Part shown: positions 4,843-9,765 of the stretch, in pieces
Position numbering within the stretch: position 1 is the first letter of the stretch
How the letters are laid out: each line of letters starts with the position of its first letter
Origin: an uncultured Ignavibacteriales bacterium
Lineage (GTDB): Bacteria; Bacteroidota; Ignavibacteria; Ignavibacteriales; Ignavibacteriaceae
DNA: 9,765 nt
NCBI GenBank assembly: GCA_913053915.1
Contig: CAJXGP010000041.1
Span: 1-9,765 of the forward strand
Reading direction: 5' to 3'
Program-made: the position numbers and the translations under genes
The notes under the pieces: model-generated
The model's database searches: none
The model's input: the letters and a program-made list of their open reading frames with translations, nothing else
What the model was told of the DNA's origin: nothing

Positions 4843-6585
4843 ATGAAAGCTAAACTATTTACCTTTTTACTTTTAACTGGTTACTTTTTACTTTTAACTG
4901 GTTACTTATCCGCACAAACCGTTTACGAGCCTCTTTATAAAGACGTTTACAAGTACTTGGACAGAATGGCTCAGAAAGGAGTAATTGAACTAAACGACCA
5001 AATCAAACCTTTAACCAGAATATATATCGCGGAAAAGCTTTTGGAAATAGGAAAGAGAGCTAGGGAAATAAGGAATAGGGAGATAACGGAAGTCGAAAGG
5101 GATGAGTTAAATTTTTATTTGAAGGACTTTGGGGAAGAAATAAGTATGATCAATACGAAAAATAAACCTGGCTCCGTTAAGGCTGTGCCGGGCGAGCGGC
5201 AAAAGATAAAATCTTTTAATTCCCTGTCCGACCTTCGACGGATCCGTTATTCAAAATTATTCGGAAAAGATAGATTCGGTCGATGGCGTTTGTTTTCTTT
5301 TTCAAGTAATTTATTTAAAATAAATTTAAGTCCTATCCTTGGTTACCAAATCGGCAGTAACGATAATGCTTATCAAACACACAGATGGAACGGTGCATAT
5401 TTTTACGGCTACTTTTCGGATAATATCGGGTTCAGCTTTGACTTTAGGGACAACGCCGAAACCGGAGTCAATATTGACAGAACCAAAAGCTTTACGCCTG
5501 TAACGGGTATCACAATTGCAAAAGCAAATAAGGACAAAATTGAATACAGTGAAATTCACACGACACTGTCCACCAACTGGTCGTGGGGAGAGATTACCGT
5601 AGGCAAAGATTTTCTGCAATGGGGACAGGCTAAAAGCGGACAGCTCGTACTTTCGCAGAAAGCACCTTCCTTTCCGTTTATTAGATTGGATATTCGTCCG
5701 ACAAGCTGGTTGAGATTCAACTATATCCACGGCTGGCTGAATTCTGATGTAATAGACTCGAATGCAATATATGCCACAAAACGTTTGGGACAAAACAGGA
5801 CCATATTCAGAGATAAATATCTCGCCTCTCATACGTTAACCATCACTCCTTCAAAAGGATTGGATATCTCTTTGGGAGAATCTATTGTTTACAGCGACAG
5901 ATTGGAAGTTTCCTATTTAATGCCGCTGATGTTCTTCCGTTTGGCAGATCATTATTTAAGCAGAGCCAATAACAATGCCGGGGATAATTCACAGTTTTTT
6001 CTTGGGGTCAGTTCAAGAAATTTTATAAAAAATACGCACCTGTACGGAACATTATTTATTGATGAAATAAGAACTGAAGGACTCTTCGACCCAAAGAAAC
6101 AGAGGAATCAATTCGGTTTTACTTTGGGTGGTTCGGTTGTAGATTTACCAATTGAAAATTTAACACTCACTACCGAATTTACAAAAATATTTCCTTTTGT
6201 TTATACTCATTTTATTCCCACACAGACTTATGAAAGTTCCTCGTACCGACTTGGTCACTGGATGGGTAACAATGCGGATTTAATTTACGGAGCTATTAAC
6301 TATAGATTTATGAGAGGTTTACAAGCAACAATTTGGGGGCAATATATTCGAAAAGGTGGAGCGGGCACAGTAGATCAGCAGTATACATTACCTTCTCAAC
6401 CGTTTCTTTTCGGCTTGCGTACCAACTATACTTATTTTGGATTTGAAGCAAAGTATGAAATTACCTACGATTTATTTGCAAGGGCAAAATTTTTGTATTC
6501 CAAGGTTTCCAAGGAACAAACAAACGGAACATTTATAAACAATTCTAAGAATGAGTTTAGATTTGCATTGTATTATGGCCTGTAA
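4843..6585 (+). CDS. Wzi-like capsule assembly outer-membrane protein
   Basis: A protein of about 580 residues with a signal peptide and the character of a capsule-assembly Wzi family beta-barrel, which helps anchor or export surface polysaccharide at the outer membrane. I start it at the ATG at 4843, because this gives a clean signal peptide (MKAKLF, hydrophobic core, LSAQ cleavage) and has AAAGG 10 nt upstream. An earlier TTG at 4753 would add 30 residues of non-signal sequence. Residues 26-100 form a charged helical segment (YKYLDRMAQKGVIEL). The rest alternates short aromatic, amphipathic strands typical of a barrel, including WSWGEITVGKDFLQWG and YLMPLMFFRLADHYL, and ends in LYYGL. It follows the broken glycosyltransferase on the same strand and ends just before a strong terminator. 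Family call is good; substrate unknown. Confidence 0.8.
   Translation: MKAKLFTFLLLTGYFLLLTGYLSAQTVYEPLYKDVYKYLDRMAQKGVIELNDQIKPLTRIYIAEKLLEIGKRAREIRNREITEVERDELNFYLKDFGEEISMINTKNKPGSVKAVPGERQKIKSFNSLSDLRRIRYSKLFGKDRFGRWRLFSFSSNLFKINLSPILGYQIGSNDNAYQTHRWNGAYFYGYFSDNIGFSFDFRDNAETGVNIDRTKSFTPVTGITIAKANKDKIEYSEIHTTLSTNWSWGEITVGKDFLQWGQAKSGQLVLSQKAPSFPFIRLDIRPTSWLRFNYIHGWLNSDVIDSNAIYATKRLGQNRTIFRDKYLASHTLTITPSKGLDISLGESIVYSDRLEVSYLMPLMFFRLADHYLSRANNNAGDNSQFFLGVSSRNFIKNTHLYGTLFIDEIRTEGLFDPKKQRNQFGFTLGGSVVDLPIENLTLTTEFTKIFPFVYTHFIPTQTYESSSYRLGHWMGNNADLIYGAINYRFMRGLQATIWGQYIRKGGAGTVDQQYTLPSQPFLFGLRTNYTYFGFEAKYEITYDLFARAKFLYSKVSKEQTNGTFINNSKNEFRFALYYGL
4864..4905 (+). repeat. 21-nt tandem duplication in the signal peptide
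   Basis: Positions 4864-4884 and 4885-4905 are identical, in frame, and duplicate FLLLTGY in the hydrophobic core. The duplication lengthens the core without breaking it. Confidence 0.9.
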
Positions 6586-6609
6586 TTCATAGCCAATTCT
6601 AATAGTATT

Positions 6610-6647
6610 AAAAAAGCCTCAATATTAAAAACATTGAGGCTTTTTTT
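6610..6647 (+). terminator. Intrinsic terminator of the Wzi-like gene
   Basis: AGCCTCAAT (6615-6623) pairs perfectly with ATTGAGGCT (6633-6641) around a 9-nt loop, with an A-run before and seven Ts after. The A-run also makes it usable from the opposite strand. It lies 25 nt after the stop codon. Confidence 0.92.
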
Positions 6648-6727
6648 GTTGGCGGAGAGATAGTGCCAGACTACGTCCGGTATTCTATGATAAAATCAAG
6701 TCCAAAAAACAAAAGTTATTAACAAAA

Positions 6728-7723
6728 TTATGCACAATAAGCTAACGTATCAACGTAAGGAGTTCCTCTTCTAACAACAGCAAACATTCTTGATAGCAAC
6801 TTATTTCTAACAATATTTATAGTTCCCATTTTAGATTTTCCATCAGCAATTCTTCTTTCATAGTATAACTTCATTTCACTATTCCATTGAATAGATGATT
6901 TTGCACATAAGTCAAGCAGAGATTTTATTTTTTTGTTAGCGAGATTGTTTACCTTGGTTTTACCTCGTATGCTTATGCCTGAAGTGTTTGGAAATGGCGC
7001 TATTCCACAATATGAAGCAAACTTACGCCAAGTCTCAAAACGAGTAAACCCACCGGTATATGCAATCATAAATAATGCGGTCTTTTGACCTATTCCCTTA
7101 ATACTTGTGAGTAATTTGTATAACTTCTTAAGATTTTCATCATTATCAACTATATCCATTAAATTATTTTCAATTTTATTAATTTGTTTTGTCAGTTCAT
7201 TAATCATCTTTTCATGCACAGAGAACAATGTAGTGTTTTCCTTGCGTTTAAGAAATCTTTTATACTCGCATAGTGTTGCCTTGTACCCGGAACGCTGCTT
7301 AACCAACTTTTCTCGCAAATTTAACAAACTTTTAATCTCCTTTATATTTTTGCTTGGTAGTTCGTATGGTTTTAGTTCGTCTTTCCTTCGGTAAGTATAT
7401 AATGCTATTTTCTTTGCATCTATCTTATCATCTTTTCCTCGTGTTATACCCATTGAACGCCTTATTTCCAGTCCGGGTAGCATTACGTAATTAAATCCGT
7501 TTTCTGTCAGATATACCGATATTTGTTGCGAGTATATACCCGTATGCTCAAATGCAAATAATATTTGTTCTTTCGCGTAATTGCTTGACGCTAATGTCCA
7601 TTTTATCATCGATGTAATTCCTGTTACAGTATTATCAAAATTTTTATATTTTTGATTAGTATGGATACGAACCTCATTTTTCATTTTTCCAACATCAATG
7701 CCTACTGTTTCTTTAATTTTCAT
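6728..7723 (-). CDS. IS110-family DEDD transposase (RNA-guided recombinase)
   Basis: A 331-residue transposase of the IS110 family, which recombines DNA using a RuvC-like DEDD domain plus a serine-bearing C-terminal domain. The DEDD residues are visible: D10 in VGIDVGK, E59 in FAFEHTG, and D99 and D102 in KDDKIDAKK. A coiled-coil-like lysine-rich helix spans about 125-200. A helix-hairpin-helix-like motif follows (LTSIKGIGQKTA, 205-216), then the Transposase_20 domain with YCGIAPFPNTSGISIRGK. S248 in TSG is the likely catalytic serine. The start is supported by a near-perfect AGGAGGT (7727-7733) close before the ATG. No frameshift or missing key residue is visible, so it may be active. The upstream leader holds the probable guide RNA. 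Confidence 0.95.
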   Translation of the reverse strand: MKIKETVGIDVGKMKNEVRIHTNQKYKNFDNTVTGITSMIKWTLASSNYAKEQILFAFEHTGIYSQQISVYLTENGFNYVMLPGLEIRRSMGITRGKDDKIDAKKIALYTYRRKDELKPYELPSKNIKEIKSLLNLREKLVKQRSGYKATLCEYKRFLKRKENTTLFSVHEKMINELTKQINKIENNLMDIVDNDENLKKLYKLLTSIKGIGQKTALFMIAYTGGFTRFETWRKFASYCGIAPFPNTSGISIRGKTKVNNLANKKIKSLLDLCAKSSIQWNSEMKLYYERRIADGKSKMGTINIVRNKLLSRMFAVVRRGTPYVDTLAYCA

Positions 7724-7747
7724 ATTACCTCCTTTGTCTTTTATTTT

Positions 7748-7886
7748 GGTTACTTAAACTAAAACCTTTATTAGGTCATTCTATAATTCTATCTGGTTCT
7801 CAGTAACCTTGTAAAATGAATGAGGACTAATACCGGACATAGGTCTTTTTCCCTAGCAGCTGCCAAAGTTCACCTCACTCATGGTT
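7748..7886 (-). ncRNA. Candidate IS110 bridge RNA
   Basis: IS110 elements encode a structured bridge RNA in the non-coding end before the transposase, with one loop pairing to target DNA and another to donor DNA. Here the leader forms two large stem-loops. Stem 1 pairs 7873-7882 with 7816-7825 (10 bp, one G-U) and encloses about 47 nt. Stem 2 pairs 7802-7808 with 7748-7754 (GGTTACT/AGTAACC), with an inner GAACC/GGTTT stem. Loop 1 contains CUAUGUCCGG (from 7842-7833), which can pair with the flank and core at 6671-6680 with one G-U. Loop 2 contains AUAGAAUGACC, nearly the element end AUAGAAUACC next to the core (6679-6688 reversed). A promoter lies just upstream. The left target guide was not identified, and the ends are estimates. 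Confidence 0.6.
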
Positions 7887-7892
7887 GTAATA

Positions 7893-7921
7893 AATTTATT
7901 AACATTTTTTGAACTTATCAA
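7893..7921 (-). promoter_or_regulatory. Promoter candidate for the bridge RNA and transposase
   Basis: Read on the - strand: TTGATA (7921-7916), a 17-nt spacer, TAAATT (7898-7893). Transcription would start near 7886, a few bases before the first stem of the RNA. This agreement with the predicted structure supports both calls. Confidence 0.5.
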
Positions 7922-8008
7922 TACTCCCCAGATCCCTGTTTATAATTATTGATTTTTAATATATTTACTTTTGTAATCTAAAGGCTGCTACCGGACTCAT
8001 TTATTACT

Positions 8009-8350
8009 TTAAGAAGAATTGCTGCCGATAATTCCATCAGCCGGTGTAATCTCAAAGGCAATCTGTGCAAGCCGGGCGCCTGTCCGCACGCCCATATTTA
8101 CACATGTATCAAAAATATTTTCAGCCGCAATTTGGGAGTTTATTTCATCCCCGCGAATTCTATCCCAATAGTCGCGTTTATAAATATCCCGTGCATCTGC
8201 TTCGGTAATATTGCGAATGTTAAGATTCGGATAAGCCCTTTGAGAAATACCGTATTTTGTTGCACCACCCGGATCATCACGGTCATCGGTATATTTAGCC
8301 CCTCCTTCTCGAGCTAATGTTTTTACTATTGCTGTGTTAAAATCTGCCAT
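8009..8350 (-). pseudogene. GH108 lysozyme-like muramidase, 3'-truncated
   Basis: The reading frame gives 113 residues of the GH108 family (N-acetylmuramidase-like endolysins and secretion activators), enzymes that cut peptidoglycan. LAREGGAKYTDDRDDPGGATKYGISQ (from residue 12) holds the family core with the catalytic Glu in EGG (E15). NITEADARDIYKRDYWDRIRGDEI and FDTCVNMGV also match the family. The ATG has a strong GGAGGG (8354-8359) in front. Normal members are roughly 160-200 residues; here the frame stops right after ADGIIG, where the peptidoglycan-binding tail should begin. The next frame reads AAILLKVINES at that point, so a small frameshift is possible. The IS110 end lies about 15 nt beyond the stop. 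The gene is probably a phage remnant and may lack full function. Confidence 0.75.
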
Positions 8351-8837
8351 TGTCCCTCCACTGCGATTTTAAATTATTTTGATGTGTAGCCTAAAATTGA
8401 AATGATTAAAAATCAAATTAATAATTTTTTAAAATATATAGAAAAAATATTAATAAACAAGTTTTATGAAAAGTTATTTAGCTATCTCTTTTAAGTGTTT
8501 TAATGGTAGCAATGTAATTAGTGCTGTTTATTGGAGACTTTTATCATCAACAACATTCCTTTTCGCCTACTTGTTAAACCATTTGGTCTTTAGTTTCAGT
8601 ATACGCAAACATATCACATTATAATATAATAAATCAAATTAATTATTAAAATATTCCCTTTGATGATTTGATTTAGGATCAAGCGTGATGGCTTGTTGAA
8701 CTACGCTTTCCGAAGCTCGCAGAATAAAGGAAGGATTTAGCTCATATTTAGAACCCGCTTCTTTTCAGCGGGAACCTGAATTATCTTTGAGCAAGCTTAG
8801 AGATGAATTCTTTATAACGTTATATGTTTAATTAGTT
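8351..8837. other. AT-rich gap without a confident gene
   Basis: It lies between the BrnA stop and the GH108 start, both on the - strand. The 8390-8460 and 8600-8660 parts are almost pure A/T. A 52-codon frame on + (8466-8624) has no ribosome site and no recognisable content. A short hairpin, CCCGCT/AGCGGG (8754-8759 and 8767-8772), has no T-run. The 8679-8831 part has a more coding-like composition and is listed separately. I see no RNA gene. Confidence 0.6.
8700..8831 (+). other. Short coding-like fragment, possibly a decayed gene end
   Basis: A 43-codon open stretch ends in TAA at 8829 and follows an in-frame TGA at 8697. It translates to a protein-like sequence with TTLSEARRIKEGF, then YLEPASFQREPELSLSKLRDEFF, rich in charged and helix-forming residues. 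That is unlike the AT-rich gap around it. There is no start codon in the open part, so it cannot be an intact gene. I do not recognise the family. It may be the C-terminal remnant of a deleted gene or chance. Confidence 0.25.
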
Positions 8838-9116
8838 TTATGCTGAATTTCTTAACTCGTTGTCAATTCTTTCTTTCAAAATTATTTTTATTAGAGATTG
8901 ATAAGGAACATCTCTTTTATGTGCAATTACCTTGATATCATTTAGTAAGAATTCCGGAAGTCTTAACGAAATAGTTTTTGTGGAAGGTCTTAAGTTAGGA
9001 AAAGCAGTCAATTTGGATTTTCCCCAATCAATGAAATCTGATGAATCATTGTTAGCCCAGAATTCTCTTTCTTCTTTTTCGTTCTTAAATTTCGGTATGT
9101 TTTTTAATTTCTTCAT
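8838..9116 (-). CDS. brnA: BrnA-family antitoxin
   Basis: A 92-residue BrnA antitoxin, which binds BrnT toxin and represses the shared promoter through its ribbon-helix-helix domain. The N-terminal half, with KNEKEEREFWANNDSSDFIDW (about residues 12-32), is the toxin-wrapping part seen in the family. The C-terminal half, TKTISLRLPEFLLNDIKVIAHKRDVPYQSLIKIIL, is the DNA-binding ribbon-helix-helix. The start lies inside brnT (32-nt overlap in another frame), and AAAGGA is visible about 9 nt before it. Toxin first, antitoxin second is the normal order for this system. Complete and undamaged. Confidence 0.9.
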   Translation of the reverse strand: MKKLKNIPKFKNEKEEREFWANNDSSDFIDWGKSKLTAFPNLRPSTKTISLRLPEFLLNDIKVIAHKRDVPYQSLIKIILKERIDNELRNSA

Positions 9117-9402
9117 TGTATATTTTCCTTTCCCTTTTGGTCATATCTCTTGCAGAAATAACTCTTATTATTTTGTTTCTAATAGTAAAAACAATAAATA
9201 GTTTTCTATCTAACTCAGTTCGTCCTAAGACGAACCATCGTTTTTCTTTTTGAGAATGTTTAACATCGTCAGCAATAATCAAAGGCTCATTAAAGAAAAC
9301 TAGCTCACATTCACTATTAAGAACTTTATGCTTCTGCCGGTTCTTCTCAATGTTTTCTTTATCCCATTGAAAACCTTTAATATCATCAAGATTATTTTTC
9401 AT
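9085..9402 (-). CDS. brnT: BrnT-family ribonuclease toxin
   Basis: A 105-residue BrnT toxin, a RelE-fold ribonuclease that inhibits translation when freed from BrnA. FQWDKENIEKNRQKHKV (residues 11-27) is the family start motif. The core follows: FFNEPLI, RWFVLGRTELDRKLFIVFT, then the C-terminal IRVISARDMTKRERKIY, whose RVISAR motif is the family hallmark carrying active-site residues. No strong Shine-Dalgarno sequence precedes the ATG. A small inverted repeat (ATACA AA TGTAT, 9401-9412) overlaps the start and could be part of the BrnA operator. The preceding 9403-9508 gap is AT-rich and should hold the promoter. Intact. Confidence 0.9.
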   Translation of the reverse strand: MKNNLDDIKGFQWDKENIEKNRQKHKVLNSECELVFFNEPLIIADDVKHSQKEKRWFVLGRTELDRKLFIVFTIRNKIIRVISARDMTKRERKIYNEEIKKHTEI

Positions 9403-9508
9403 ACAAATGTATATTACAAAAACATACTAAATAATGCAAATTTATTATATTTACTTAGCATATAACGATGTTGTCGATAAACCGTCTGTATTTATCCCAG
9501 CTTGGTTT

Positions 9509-9765
9509 TTATTTTATAAGTTGATAATTGGATACTAAAATGGATGCTGATAAATGTAACATCTTTTCAAGTTCTCTAACCATATCTACTGTTAATCTTT
9601 TCTTCTTGTTTAATATTTCCGAAACTCTGCTTTTCCCTCCAATTATCCCAACTAAATCCTTTTGTTTAATATTCATTTCTTCCATTCTAATTTTTATTGC
9701 TTCAATCGGGTCCGGCGCCTCAATTGGAAAATATTGGTTTTCAAAGTTTTCAATTAGCAATGATA
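9509..9765 (-). CDS. higA: HigA-like antitoxin (XRE/HTH), partial at window edge
   Basis: This is the C-terminal part of a HigA-type antitoxin. The frame stays open to the window end, so the N-terminus is missing. The conserved linker FENQYFPIEAPDPIEAIKIRMEE leads into a helix-turn-helix, NIKQKDLVGIIGGKSRVSEILNKKKRLTVDMVRELEKML. This matches the HigA pattern in which DPIEAI is followed by Q-K-D-L and SRVSE. HigA neutralises the HigB mRNA interferase and represses the operon. A higB partner would lie upstream (beyond 9765), in the usual toxin-first order. It is on the same strand as brnTA, but a 106-nt gap separates them, so they are probably separate units. Confidence 0.85.
   Translation of the reverse strand, partial: SLLIENFENQYFPIEAPDPIEAIKIRMEEMNIKQKDLVGIIGGKSRVSEILNKKKRLTVDMVRELEKMLHLSASILVSNYQLIK

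Larger units (their letters stand above)
6677..7994 (-). mobile_element. IS110-family insertion sequence
   Basis: The element is about 1.3 kb with one transposase gene on the - strand, about 50 nt of non-coding DNA after the gene and about 270 nt before it, the layout of the IS110 group. Both ends carry CCGG (6677-6680 and 7991-7994) within 8-bp inverted ends GTCCGGTA (6675-6682) and TACCGGAC (7989-7996), so the crossover core is probably inside CCGG. The exact edges are uncertain by a few bases. Joining the ends into a circle would create TACCGGTA, and the rebuilt empty target would contain GTCCGGAC. It sits between the Wzi terminator and a truncated lysozyme-like gene. Intact coding and RNA regions suggest recent activity. 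Confidence 0.8.

Noticed and set aside
5326..5832. 168-codon minus-strand open frame inside the Wzi-like gene
   Set aside because: Antisense shadow of a well-supported barrel protein; no domain or ribosome site.
8466..8624. 52-codon + strand frame in the AT-rich gap
   Set aside because: No ribosome site and no recognisable domain. Its length is within what chance gives.
8731..8790. tRNA-like pattern (TTTAGCTCA, a 5-bp anticodon-like stem with 7-nt loop)
   Set aside because: No acceptor stem pairing, no T-arm, and the loop lacks U33 and a purine at 37.

Overview
The window is AT-rich bacterial DNA. Several genes carry clear Shine-Dalgarno sequences. The Wzi-like capsule outer-membrane protein, the polyprenyl glycosylphosphotransferase and the codon style point to a Gram-negative member of the FCB group. 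My best guess is an Ignavibacteria/Chlorobi-like lineage, but this is inferred from gene character and was not tested.

Region 1 (1-3413) is a repeat-bracketed toxin-antitoxin (TA) island. Three copies of a composite repeat (1-80, cut by the window edge; 839-1310; 3022-3370) alternate with two TA operons, all on the + strand: a DUF433/DUF5615 pair (227-816) and an AbiEi/AbiEii pair (1542-3031). The layout is repeat-TA-repeat-TA-repeat. The repeats are mosaics of small inverted-repeat elements, a 23-nt doublet, and what looks like a fossil signal-peptide coding segment.

Region 2 (3414-6647) is a surface-polysaccharide segment. A sugar-phosphate (polyprenyl glycosylphosphotransferase) gene directly follows the last repeat. 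Its 5' end is missing, and it is also split by a roughly 34-nt palindromic insert that shifts the frame inside its VGAGEVG nucleotide-binding motif. An intact Wzi-like outer-membrane capsule protein follows and ends at a strong intrinsic terminator.

Region 3 (about 6677-7994, - strand) is an IS110-family insertion sequence with a full-length DEDD transposase. Its 5' non-coding end has the layout of a bridge RNA: a promoter, two large stem-loops, and loop segments matching the element's own end and the flanking target. Beside it lies a 3'-truncated GH108 lysozyme-like gene of probable phage origin.

Region 4 (8351-9765, - strand) starts with about 490 nt of AT-rich sequence without a confident gene. 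It continues with a BrnT/BrnA TA pair and the C-terminal part of a HigA-like antitoxin that runs off the window.

Overall this is an accessory region next to capsule genes with at least four TA modules, repeat-mediated rearrangement, and an active-looking RNA-guided transposon. The two most interesting signals are the repeat-bracketed TA cassettes and the visible guide segments of the IS110 RNA.
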